DNA from: Glossina fuscipes
Lineage: Eukaryota; Arthropoda; Insecta; Diptera; Glossinidae
Length of the DNA stretch: 64,000 bases
Reading direction: 5' to 3'
NCBI RefSeq assembly: GCF_014805625.2
Contig: NW_023998433.1
Span: forward strand, 2,960,174 to 3,024,173
Made by a program: the position numbers and the translations under genes. The notes under the pieces are model-generated. The model was not told the origin of the DNA. It was given only the letters and a program-made list of their open reading frames with translations, and ran no database searches. Positions 1-11,011 of this stretch are shown here, in pieces. The stretch's first letter is position 1. Each line of letters begins with the position of its first letter.

Positions 1-564
1 TCATACTAACGATGGCTTATATTCTTAGAATGCGAATAAAATATTGAAAATAATGAAAACTTTGCTTGACTGATTGTAAAACGAATTTCAAAAAATCAAA
101 AAAGCATATCGATTTTTTTCGATCTCTTTAAATTATTGAAATATGGTTAAATAAATTTGTGTTTTAAAGACGGGCTTCTAAAAGCTTTTTACAAATGCCT
201 TAATATTCTCTTAATAATTTTAATATTGTATTCTCCACAGTGTCTCTCTTTCTTTTCTAATTCATTTCATATCGTTTTCTCATTATTTTTGCTCTCTTTG
301 AAAATTTCATAGTAAACGTATTCCAAATAAATGAAACACAATAACAGTGCACTCCTAGAAATGTAAGCATTGCTGCTAATCACAGCAATTGTTTTGAATT
401 CTAAACCATGGAAGAATTTTTAATTTTTTTATTTAGCAATCACTACTTATCATTCTAAAGCAGAAAATCAAATAGCTAGTGCGTTATTTTAAACACAAAT
501 TTAATAAAATTGCAGGAAAGGCTTTTGATGTATTCCAGATTAAATGAAAAACTTTTTATTAACA

Positions 565-570
<6 letters not shown>

Positions 571-596
<26 letters not shown>

Positions 597-597
597 T
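571..597. repeat. (TA)n microsatellite
   Basis: Uninterrupted alternating TA of about 13 units. Confidence 0.95.
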
Positions 598-724
598 GTT
601 TTATGTATATGCATATACATATGTTTCGTGTCTAGGTCTACGCACTGGTAATGAAACGTTATAGAAAATAAAAAAAAAAAAATAAAAAAAACTTATAATG
701 TTTACGTTGCTTTTCCCGTCGTTA

Positions 725-773
725 TTATCATCATTGTCATCATCATTATCATCATCATCATCATCATCACCAT
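725..773. repeat. Imperfect (ATC)n microsatellite
   Basis: Trinucleotide ATC repeat with scattered ATT and GTC interruptions. Read on the minus strand it gives a run of Asp and Asn codons, which produces a spurious 133-codon open frame. Confidence 0.9.
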
Positions 774-2308
774 TATAAGTTATTGCCCTTGTTGTTGGCC
801 AAATAGAAGAATAAATTTGAAAGCCGTATGCGTCTCTCTCTTCGTGCAACACGAAGGTGCGGCAGGAGGTCGCTAGTGCTCTATATCCATAAAAACGAAT
901 GAATGAAATTGTTGCCTTCGCCTTTTTGGCCGTTCTGTTCTGTATATTCTGTATGTGTTCTATGTTCAATTTTGCTACTGCTCTATGTTGGAAGTATTGC
1001 AAAAATTTTCAACAAATTCAGTTGCACATGAACATTTCGAGCGTTAAGGTCACAAATTCCTGATACTGAACCCTAGAAATTGGTATCTAGTGGGATTTTT
1101 CGCACGCGAGTGTTAACCTCTCGGGCGAAAGCGTTAACGTTAAAAATTTAATTAAATGTGGATGAAATTCTGTTACGAAATAAAGATGTAAGTTTTTACA
1201 CTTTCATCGACAGCAGTATATTTTAAAATAATGAAAAAGAAAAAAACATCAAACATATCGCTATGATGAGTGCTTTTTAAGAAAAGAGGTGTGTTCTCGG
1301 ATTTTCTTTTTTTCAAAATTTTGAAAATGTTTTCAAAGTTTCTTCTTATAATAAAATTATTCGATTAAATAGTTACTTGAGCAAATAATAATAAAAGAGT
1401 GAATAAATTTAAAATCATGTCCTAAATGAAAATCTGAACGTTAGAGAGTGTTAGTGCTTTTGAAAACAAAATACACGTTAAGTGTATTCTGCGTGTGTGT
1501 ACGTGCCTCTACGTGTTATAAGTTATGCAAAAAAAGGGTATGCATGTGAAGGCAAACGGCAAGGCGATATCAACACGAATGGTAACGGTAGCTGCTGCTC
1601 CCTTTAATTTTATCAAGTAAAGTAATTTAAATACAAACGCAAAGATAAAGTGCAAAAGTGTTCTATTCATGTGCAGCATGACATCTCTGGCCTAAGGGTG
1701 TTATTATTGTGTTTCACATTAACCTACACTTCCCAACATGTTTGTTGTACGAGTAGTTTGCTTGTAATAACAACAGTAATAGCAACATTGTACATTTCAT
1801 TGCTGTTTCCTTTCGAGCTGACAGAAATTTTAATATCATTTCCTTTTTAGTGCGAATGCTTAAATTATTTATAGTATAAAAAGTATAGTTATTAAGTAAT
1901 ATCGTTTAAAAGATATTATACAAAGGGGATGAGAAAACATTGCAATAAATCAAAATTCAATCAAAAGCTGAAGATTAGTAATCGTGTATAATATGCATTA
2001 CTTAGCTAGTATTAGTAGAACTTTTGCAATCAGAAAAAGAACAGTGAAAACTAATCGAGTGAGAGCGTCTAATAGTATGTTTACTTTTTTTAATAGATAT
2101 TCGAGATCATCGGCAATGTTTTGTTTTGTTTTTTTTTTTTGCTAATTTTAAAGAGACTTTTTCTTCTATACGGGATATACGGGATTTTGGGGAAATGACA
2201 ATTAAAAACTGAAAAAAACTACAGATTATTTATTATTTCGATTTTCCTTTTCTTTTTTTTTGTTTGCAGAAATTCTTTTCAAAAGTCTTCTCATTAGTTT
2301 TCTCAGTA

Positions 2309-2326
2309 CACTTCGTACGCGAAGTG
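2309..2326. repeat. Perfect inverted repeat, 7-bp stem with TACG loop
   Basis: CACTTCG and CGAAGTG flank the four bases TACG, giving an exact hairpin that is GC-richer than its surroundings. As RNA the loop would be UACG, of the UNCG tetraloop class, although the closing pair is G-C rather than the favoured C-G. No function is known. Confidence 0.5.
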
Positions 2327-5300
2327 AGTTCGTAACAGAAGAAGATTTCACATGAATTTTTGTCCTAAAAGTAAGTTTTTATAATTCTTATTTAAAGTTC
2401 TCTAATTTTTAGGATTCTGATTGAAATAATTCTTGTTTAATAGAAGTTTTAATATCAGACATTGGTTGTTTGGTAAAGGAAAAGGAATGTCGGATTGTTT
2501 ACTGTTAATGAGAAAAACTGATCCTAGCTGAATATTTGAAAATTGGTTTTTGAGTTATAAGTCATTTATTAACAAAGACACAAGAAATAGAGTTCGGAGA
2601 AGATGTATGGATGAGTGAAGGTTTCAAAGCGGCCTAGATATATTAGGCCACTGACAAACATTCGTTATTGGTCTTTACAATTCTAGAATTCTCGATTTCG
2701 AAAGATTGTAAGTCGTTTCCTCCATAATGAAGGCAAATAAGCCAACATAAAGCAACAGTTTACGATCTATTATCATAATTTAATTGCTAGTTTGGTAGGT
2801 TAGTCACTTCACAATTCCATTCCCCGGAATAGCCAAAAGGGAGGCATACTATAAACATGAGTATAAAATGACAAGTGGGTAATTTTTTCAAATTTTTATC
2901 ATAAATTTACTATAAAAGATGTCTCCGACAATACTGAGACTGTCGGTGCAGACTTCTTATCCTAATCGATCTGATCAATCTCTGCATTAAGTACAAGGAG
3001 TAAATTGAGGTGTATAAAAAATGCTTATTATCTCTATAAAGACTGGATCATTTGCTCGATTTTTATTTAGACAGCAATTCTTCTTTCATAACACCTTTAT
3101 CTTAACTGTCAGCGTTATTTGTGTGATTTCTTCAATGCAAAAAACACTCGCGTCGTATTTATATATATAATAATCACCTTGGTGAAGCAGAAATTCAACA
3201 ATTTTCAAAAAAATCTCATTCTAAACTACTGTAGCATTAATTAGAGTATTGTTCCTATTTATTTTTTGCCAAAAAGTTGGTATGATTTTATGAATTTTCT
3301 ATAATAAATCATTAAATGAAATATAGTTTAGAATATTTTGCAAGTAGTTCCGCGGTATTAAATGAAATTTTTTCTGTTAAGGTTTTTAAATTTCGCTTGA
3401 TTGATGTTTTAGTTTTTCTAATTTATTAAAAAAATAAAATAAAAATTTTGGAACAATTAGTTTAGGCTTCACATCAATGTTCTACTTTTTTCAATTTGTA
3501 ATTACTATTTTTAAACAATAAATTAAATCAGTTTTGGATGTCTTACAGGTATCATCTAAAAGTGTAGAAAAAACTTGTAATGAATTATTGCTGTTTTCTT
3601 TCTTTGTAGTATATTTGAGGAAATTAGTTTTGCACCGAACAACAAAGGATGCGAGCACACTAAACATGCTCGCAACACCTACGAAAGAGCAACCGAGTCG
3701 TCGCAAAGTGTACGAAGTTTAGATCAGAATGGGGTTTGGTTGGTCCATCCGGTGTAGTTTTGTTGAAAATTTCATTGCCGCATATATGAAAACGGGACGC
3801 TACACCTGTCTATATTTGTGTTTGCATTGATCGCTGATCTTTGAGCGTTCAAGTGGAAAATGGCCTTTTCATAATAGCGACGAAAAATGCTGCGAACTTA
3901 TATTCATCAAAATTCACATAAGTTTCATAATTTTTTATAGTTATTCTACAAATTAGTGCACATATTTCTTCAAACGCTCTAAAAATTCAAATTAATCATA
4001 GTCATGATCGTTTAAAAGATCTCTCAATAGTTAACAAAATACTTTTCTTTTTTGTTTGGCTTAATAAGATGTATTAAAAGTTGAACTTAACTGAAATCTT
4101 CTTTCTTGTTTTAATTATTTTTATGAAAAGAACTCTCTCACAATTCGTTAAAATAAATTCGTATCCAACATCATAGACGAAACCTGTGAAAGGCTGGCAA
4201 TTCCATTTGTAATATTAAAGGCTTCAATTTCTGAGTTAATTGAGACATGTGTTATTAAAGGAACGTTTGGTCTGATTAGGCGATTTTGTAATTCAACTTC
4301 AAGAATAGTTCTGATGCTCCTATAAATGTCCTGACAAATATTGCGAATTAATAAGTGGAGAAATTTTTTAAGCAAGAGTAGAATATCATGACGTTATTGT
4401 CAATAATTTTCATCCAATCTATGGCAGACAAATTGAAAGACAAATATGTATCGACGTGATCTGATTGCGAAATGTAGAAACATTCCTGTTGGTTCGATTT
4501 ACACATTACATAAAAGATGGTGGGTATCAAAAATTCGCTTTAATTTGTTTACATGTTTCAATAAATTTTGATTGAAAAAGCCCTAATATGCTCCCTAACG
4601 TTACACAACAAAAATTTTGACGATTTATAATGTAAAAAATCAAACCCGAAAATAAGTTCAATTAATATATATAAATAAGTTTCGCAAATGTATAAATGCC
4701 CCTAAAAAAAAAAAAAAAAAAAAAAGAAATGATAAATAAATTGAGTGAAAAAAGAAAAAATCTATAACAAAATATTAACAAAAAGTAAATATCGGTTCCA
4801 AAAACTTTGCAAGCCTCAGGTCCTACACAAAGTCAGGTGAGTTATATTTTTAATTTATATGTAGGTATAAAAAGGTGCACCGAATAGTAAAATAACAAGA
4901 GGGAAGGTTATATTGTCGGTGTTTACATTAATAATTACTGAGCTTTTATTAAGGTAATCGCTTTCCAAGCATTATACACTTGATCATTATGGTGTGTAGT
5001 TTGATGATGAGACGTGTCTGTCTTTTTGTTCTTATGCGAATTCTTGTTTTTATTTGATAGATGAAATGATTCAATTTACACTCGAATTGTGTTTTTCTTT
5101 GCTTTGCCAAGAGCCACTTATATGCCACACACCTCAAGTATGAATAAACAATAAGAAAAACAACAACTAACCTACAGTGCTTAGGTTAAAGAAAACTAAA
5201 AGAAGACAGTGCTTAACATTATAAAAAAAACTCATTAAATCACAAAAGATTTGAAAACGTAAATAAAATAAAATAAACCAAAGCAAAAAAAACAAAAACA

Positions 5301-5334
5301 AGTGAAAGCAATTTAGTAGGCTATTAGGCTCACC
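2327..5334. other. A+T-rich non-coding DNA
   Basis: No recognisable gene. It contains a short hairpin (3650-3674) and a 22-base poly-A run at 4704-4725. A minus-strand open frame at 4148-4375 has fairly ordinary amino-acid composition but matches no family I recognise and is of a length expected by chance in 64 kb. Confidence 0.5.
3650..3674. repeat. 8-bp inverted repeat (hairpin)
   Basis: TGCGAGCA and TGCTCGCA are exact reverse complements separated by nine bases. They lie in a short GC-richer patch within A+T-rich DNA. No associated gene is visible. Confidence 0.45.
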
Positions 5335-5409
5335 ATGAAATACCCTACATTATTTTGCTTAATTCAAATTTTTCACATAACGACTCTTCTAAAATCAGGC
5401 TTTATATAG
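5335..5409 (+). CDS. Doubtful micro-ORF, signal-peptide-like (24 aa)
   Basis: ATG in a strong insect start context (CACCATGAAA) opens a 24-codon frame ending in TAG. The product starts MKYP and is followed by a hydrophobic stretch (TLFCLIQIF), resembling a signal peptide with almost no mature part. The 180 bases upstream are A-rich and resemble dipteran 5' untranslated sequence, but no promoter or splice signal is convincing and there is no GT donor before the stop. Chance occurrence is quite possible. I do not recognise a homologue. Confidence 0.12.
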   Translation: MKYPTLFCLIQIFHITTLLKSGFI

Positions 5410-5807
5410 GAGGTGGTCAAAAAGGTGATTTGATTTGAACCATTTTTAAGAGCGTTCGTCATTGTGTCAAAATCCGTCAGTGTAACAAATTTTATAAAAG
5501 TAGGTTGAACACAAGAGAACCGCGCTTAGACAAGCTTAGATTGACTCAGAATGTAATTCTGAATCGATCGATGAATAAAACGTGGGTCTATCTAAAGTTC
5601 TTCTAGGTGTTGCATACATCGGCCCAAATTTAATATTGGCTTGTATCACAAAAAAAAAAAAAAAGAAACGCAGAAAGCTAACTTTTATTATTGTTTCGAA
5701 CTAACAAACTAGAGCGACAAGACCACCAAAAATGTGTTGCATGATTTGCAAATTCAATAAATTTGTAATCGAAGCTTCAGTTTTTTCTTGTTTTGAGTTT
5801 GGAAATA

Positions 5808-5847
<40 letters not shown>

Positions 5848-7645
5848 GCTGTAGATATATATGGATGTGAGTAATTATAATTAGTTTTTACGTCCGCCTA
5901 TTATCCAGCTGCAAGTTCGAATACTTCTACCTGACTTGCAGAAATCGATTTCAAAACAATTTTGATTCTTATCACGAGCTTAAATATCAAAAGGATTACA
6001 TTTTATGCTTTACAATATGATGCCGAACAGAAAAGAAAAAGTTTTAGTTTTTTTATAACTGTTAAATGATTTCGATTTTAAACCGATCAAGGTCAAGAAT
6101 GCTTAGTAGATCTAATACCCTTCGCTATATACATTTTTAAGAAAACACGATATTCATTTGTTACATGTAGACCATGTCGTAGACTTCACAGTTGTTTCAG
6201 TGTAAACTCAAAAATTATTAAAGTGTTGGTGGAGACTCCAGCATTCTACTAAAGAATATTTTATCTCACAAAATAAAATATTGAAAATTTAGTTTGAGTT
6301 TTTATTAACATTTTTTCAACTTAATTCCACTGTCTGTTATATAATATTGTTAAGCACTAAGCAGTAGATTTTTTCCTTTGGTTCCAAAGGAAGAGAAGCA
6401 ATAACGTTGTGATATCAACGGCATAAATGGCAATCACCAGCAACTATAAGCAAAAAATTCATGGAAGACATTTTTTTCATTATTTTTGTATAAAGATGAA
6501 AATCTGTAAAAATTTACGCACTCATTTACTTTACTGTTTGCGTGTTGCCTTTGTCCTTTTCCCTCTTATTGCGTTCTTCGTATATCAATTTTTTAGCGTT
6601 CTAAAGTATGCACTTGAATGCCAGTTTGTTTCCTTAACTGAAAAGTGCCATTGACAGGAGAATTCTTTCTTTAAGAAATTTCCATTGAAGGCCATAATAA
6701 AAGTGCAATGTACATAATTTTAAAAATTGATTTGTTTGTGCAGTAACATATATAAATTAGGTATAACTTTAATAATACAGTCCATACCTCTCAATATTAT
6801 TTCTATGACCACGGTTACGTGTTACGTAAGCTTGTGAGCTTTAACGCATATAGGTTTATTCGTTAATTTCATTCTAATGGTTTTGCGGTTTTCGGGAAAA
6901 CAATTAAAAAATTTTCATAGTCTGCTCTTAGGAGTAAAACATGAGAATAAAGTTTTAATACTCAAATATGTAAGCTTCTCACAATTTTCAATATATTATA
7001 CTAAAGCTCCACTACCGAAATTATTGTAACATCGTTTAACTTGGAAATCATTATTTTGGGTTTACGTTTACCCAAAATACCGATACAAAGGTATTGCTTC
7101 GGTTATCCGATTGGTTTTTTTTTATCGCTTCTCGATGAGTGTTTCTTACTGAGCTAGTTTTCACATAAAATTATCGATGGATTCTCGATAAAATGAGTTG
7201 CGCGTCTAGCATGCTTAGAGGACAATTTCTTACTTGCAGTGCTTAGATAATAAAAAGTAAAAGCGTTTATTCCTCATTTAGACAATCTATTGTTGGATTT
7301 ATACCTTGTTTTTATCAATAAAGATGTTTGTTTCTACGCAAAATTACGAGCCATTTTCTCTACAGAGACCCTTTGGCAGGTCTCTAAGATTGTTTAAAAA
7401 GAAAACAATAGAGAATTTCTAAAAATTTATAATTTTAATATAAATATAATAAGAGTTCTGTGTAAGAGAAAATGATAAAAGGAAACTTATAGTTGATGAA
7501 ATACTTTTGTTTTTATATAGTATTTGGTTATGTTTGTTTTAATTTTAATAATAATTTTAATAAATTTTTCCCATCGTTTTCGCGAATTATTAAATTTGCT
7601 ACTAAACTTGACTGTTATTGTTTTTTACATGTCTTACATCATTTG
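5410..7645. other. A+T-rich non-coding DNA
   Basis: Apart from the TA microsatellite near 5.8 kb nothing is identifiable. Open frames are short and of low complexity. A GTTCGAAT-like string near 5913 was considered as a tRNA B box but has no matching A box. Confidence 0.5.
5804..5847. repeat. Compound (TA)n microsatellite
   Basis: TA repeats interrupted by TATG and TACA units, then an uninterrupted run of about 12 TA units. Confidence 0.9.
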
Positions 7646-7905
7646 TGATACAAGGATATAAAAAGTTAGCGTAGATGTCTACAAAACCCAGAAGAATTTG
7701 AGATAGACCCACCTTTAATCGCTGTCGGAGTCAACCTAAACTAGTCTGTCTGCCCCACTCTTCGTCTGATATTCTTCTGTTCCATCTAAAAGTCGCAATT
7801 TATAAAATATTTTTATGAAATTTGCTACATCTGAATGGTAAATGTTTCGGATCGGATCCTTTCTGTGAACAGCTTCCAGATAACGTCATATTTCGGAAAC
7901 TTATA
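7646..7905 (+). repeat. Dispersed repeat family A, copy 1
   Basis: Begins TTGTGATACAAGGATATA and continues through CCCAGAAGAATTTGAGATAG and CGGAGTCAAC to a tail with TATTTTTATGAAATTTG, CGGATCGGATC and ATAACGTC. The same blocks occur in the same order at 31390-31695 and, more diverged, at 32030-32305. The arrangement (GATATAG, then CCAGAAGGACTTGAG, then CGGAGTC, then CTGTCTG, then ATATAACG) is one I associate with intergenic repeats in fly genomes. I cannot assign it to a named transposon. It carries no coding capacity. Confidence 0.6.
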
Positions 7906-7917
7906 CACATAAATATG

Positions 7918-9920
7918 TTAAGCGAAGTAGCGTAGGGTATTTAGCAGTGAGCCGTATCCCACTATAATGTTTTTTTTTGAAGCATTTCCGTAAAGTATGT
8001 GATTAAGAAGAACCTGTCGTGAAGCATTCGGCACGGCACAAGCCGGTGGCAGACCGAAGGATTTAGAGCCATCTGTGTATAAAAGATTCCAACCGCTGCT
8101 CTCCAGCATATGGGTTTTTTCAGCAATTAGATTCCTGAAGATATAATTTGGAGTTACTTCTTTTTTGTGCATAGACAGTGAAATGTTAAAGGAGTAGTCT
8201 TTCAAAACCCACGGTGGCTTAAAACTGAAATGGCGGGAAACCCTTAAGGGAATGTTCAATTCCTTTGCGACGCACAAACAATGGTCAATTGCGGATGGTG
8301 ACTTATGAATTTTCTTCGCAATAATAACCTTTTTTACGTCTTCACCGAGAATTAAGAAGCTTGGGGACGATTTTAGCTTTTAATTCATAAAGTATATTTT
8401 CTAAAGCTGTCGGACCAGTTTCAATAATAATATTGCTGAGCGGACATCGTCCAAAAAGTATTGCAACTTGTTCTAAGAGCTTGATGGCAAATCGGTTTAT
8501 GAATGTTGATATTAAATTTGCAATTATTGCTATAAATTACCAAACTATAATCAATCTTGCTTAGAGCAAGCAGTTTGGTAAGACAAGCAACAGTGTTAAT
8601 GTGTGTATTGATTATCCAAACAAGGTATTGTTTGAAATTCATTCTTGTTAAAATGGAACTTTTTATTCGAAGACAATGTGTTTTCCAACGATATCTTTTG
8701 GAAAGTATGAGCCCGAGAACATTTAGCGTCTGCACATTTTATACTGATAAGTCATTAATGTGCCTCAGTCGATTTTCTGCATCACATATCTGCTTTCGAC
8801 AAATGTTGCTTGGTTGTAAGATAATCAATATGTAAAATGGCGTCGAAACAGCGTTTACCCCGCTTAAAACCTACTTGTTGTTTTGTAATCAGGATTTTGG
8901 ACTCAAGGAACCAAGACAGTCTAGACGCCATAACCTTTTCCAATACTTTTGAGGGGAGAGTGCGCGATAGTCCGATGCGATGGAGGCATTTTTAGACTTT
9001 GGAATTGGAACTACTGCCGCCAGTTGTCACGTGTAAGGAATGTGGCCAGTCAAAAACACCGTATTATATAGGTCCATTAATTTATTTTAGGAGTGCAGAT
9101 CGCAAAAATTTCATACGGACTTGAATGAGCTTGTTGATTTTGTTCCAGACAACTCCCACTGATTCTGTGAATTCTTTTCGAAAAAAGTTCAAAAGTTCAG
9201 AAGTTCGAAATAAAAAACGGGGCCTTTGATTTTCGCAATTGCTTCCTGAATAGAGCATTGGTCTTTTTACATAATAACAAATGGTCATGATTAGGACATC
9301 TTTTAAAGCGGGGCCATTAATCTATTTTGTTTTTCATCAATAACGAAAGCGTGTTGTTCCACCAAGGAAGCCTAGCTCGTTTAAAAAAGCTGTTGGATTG
9401 AGGAATAGAAAGATGAGCAACTAGGCGAATGGCCTTAGACATAAGAGCAGCATCATAGTTGCAGCTCCCGTTAAATGACTTTGAATTCAGAAACGATTCG
9501 GCATATTTGGAGTTATTAATCTAATGCGCTTTATCTGGAAGGAATTTTATATGTTTTGCTGGAGTAACAGAAGAGTTGGAAACGGTAAAATTTGAAATTG
9601 GAGTGTACATTTTTTGTTTAAGATTATTTATATTGCTACGGCTTGCTTGTTTTAGATTAAATTAATGCGCATCTGAGGAATATTGAATTTTATAAAAACA
9701 CCGACTCCTTGCTTGGAAGGCGAATTTTGATCAGCATTCACGAAGTATCGAGTATTTAATTTGGATGGAATAGGTTTAAAAGGACTTCTATAATAAATCC
9801 CTTAAGGAGATATAAATGTTGGGTTAAAATCACATATAACTGTACGGAGTTCATCAAAATTATTAATAAGTCCCTTAATGTTCCACTTTAGAATTTTAAA
9901 AACTTTGTTTAGTTATAGTG
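7918..9920 (-). pseudogene. LINE ORF2 remnant (endonuclease / reverse transcriptase / RNase H)
   Basis: The N-terminal endonuclease block reads KVFKILKWNIKGLINNFDEL at 9906-9847, followed by a GVGVFIKFNIP block. The rest of the endonuclease is missing, and the frame resumes with the linker motif RARLPWWNNTL near 9390-9360. The reverse transcriptase finger region reads KNASIASDYRALSP, then after a frameshift KVLEKVMASRLSWFLESKIL, KQQVGFKRGK (about 9000-8840). The palm with the FADD catalytic motif is absent: only about 100 bases separate it from the thumb piece LGLILSKRYRWKTH and LLALSKIDYSLVIYSNN (8735-8450). RNase H is represented by LYTDGSKSF near 8079, which carries the first catalytic Asp; later catalytic residues are not visible. 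The reading frame is broken many times. Confidence 0.82.
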
Positions 9921-10129
9921 AAATGAATACGCAATGATAGGTAGGGTACGTTGACATGCATGCGTCTCCGTCAAAAATGTCGCTATAGAAATTTTGGGTG
10001 AATAATTTATTCTTACCAGCAGAATAATGGGTACTTGAGCGGTTGCGTACATTTGAAGTTCAAGGAGGTTGGATTCATTACAACTTGTAATTTGTTGAAT
10101 GGAGTTGAGAGCTGGCGATTGTGGGGTGT

Positions 10130-11011
10130 TTATTTTATTACGCTTAAGTATAAGTGTTGTTGTTTTGATTTTTTTAATATTTTTTTTGGCAGGAGACAGT
10201 TTCGGTTTTTCAGTATGGATTTTGGCCGATTATAGAACAGGTTTGTTATTCGCATAATTTGGAGTTGAAGGCTTTGTACCTGACGTGGGCATTGTTTTTC
10301 TAATACCGAGTGCTGATCATTGCAATTTATGCAGAAACTGTAGGTAAAAGTTTCAGCATGCGCAGGAAGACCGCGGTTAGCACAAGATGGTGCACTATTG
10401 CATCTTTTTGCAGTATGATCCAGGCGTTTGCAGTTTTTGAATCTCATGGAATTTATGATGTACTTTACACTTCTATCAAGCAACATCAACAACGGCGGAA
10501 AATGATAGCGGTCAAAAGTCATAATTATCCTTCCTGTAATGGAGCGAGTTTTTCTGTTATCGTTTACCTTAGTGATTTTATAAACTTCAGTTATACCTTG
10601 CTCATTTCATGAACTATTTCTTCTTCCGGTACATGTTTTAAAAACGGGGCATAAATTACTTTCACTGAGACGAGTTCTTTGTGTAGTTTAGCGAAAATTG
10701 GACATAAATTAGCGAGTGGTTTTGACTTCAAGATGTTCTCTGTCGCGCGCGGATTACCAGCGAAAACAAGTAAATTACCATCGCGAAGAGTCGAGATAGA
10801 TGATGCCATCAAGGGCTTATTTTATAGCGAAGTTTTTAATTATTAAAAAATGTTATGTAATTATCAGTTAAAGAAATAACCACATACTTTTTATCAATCG
10901 GACTAATTGGCTATACCGGAAATTGCGAATTTTTTATTTTTTTCTTTGCGGTGATTTTTCCGCTAATAAATGATATCTGTTGGAGTTTTTACCTAGTGGT
11001 CCCGCGGTCAT
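10130..11011 (-). pseudogene. LINE ORF1 remnant (zinc-knuckle nucleic-acid-binding protein)
   Basis: In three frames the minus strand gives MTAGPLGKNS at the possible start (11011), then KKYVVISLTDNYITFF, then LRDGNLLVFAGNPRATENIL and the conserved EEIVHEM block. After a frameshift near 10600 follow GITEVYKITK, TGRIIMTFDRYHFP and the knuckle region. There CKRLDHTAKRC is the first CCHC motif (the leading cysteine of the usual CxxC has become N or K) and CINCNDQHSVLEKQCP the last. In intact relatives this protein packages the element RNA. The frameshifts and the damaged first knuckle mean no functional product. Confidence 0.8.

Larger units (their letters stand above)
1..2308. other. A+T-rich non-coding DNA
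   Basis: No gene could be supported here. The stretch holds two microsatellites, listed separately, and otherwise poly-A and poly-T runs. Short open frames are explained by low-complexity sequence; the longest, on the minus strand over the ATC repeat, is an artefact of that repeat. A GC-richer patch near 1030-1150 contains GTTAAC twice but resembles nothing I know. Confidence 0.6.
7918..11011 (-). mobile_element. Decayed I-like LINE (non-LTR retrotransposon)
   Basis: Reading down the minus strand gives the order expected of an I-type element: ORF1 with nucleic-acid-binding zinc knuckles, then ORF2 with endonuclease, reverse transcriptase and RNase H. The presence of RNase H after the reverse transcriptase favours the I clade or a relative over Jockey. 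At about 3.1 kb it is far shorter than the 5.4 kb typical of I elements, and the missing sequence is internal: the C-terminal half of the endonuclease, the palm of the reverse transcriptase and most of RNase H. Several frameshifts and stops show it is long dead. The 3' end near 7918 is not marked by a clear A-rich or TAA-repeat tail, and no target-site duplication was found. Confidence 0.85.

Noticed and set aside
601..1002. 133-codon minus-strand frame with an Asp-rich run
   Set aside because: The acidic run is the ATC microsatellite; the rest is A+T-rich sequence without protein-like conservation signals.
1561..1625. Possible first exon (ATGGTAACGGTAGC... with a GTAAAGT donor)
   Set aside because: Only 11 codons before the donor-like site, no partner exon, and no promoter evidence.
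4148..4375. 75-codon minus-strand frame
   Set aside because: Ordinary composition but no recognised domain; the upstream frame is in a different phase and equally anonymous.
5880..5930. tRNA-like B box (AGTTCGAATAC)
   Set aside because: No A box at the required distance and no pairing arms.
10310..10612. 100-codon plus-strand frame
   Set aside because: Antisense shadow of LINE ORF1, whose zinc knuckles read on the other strand.
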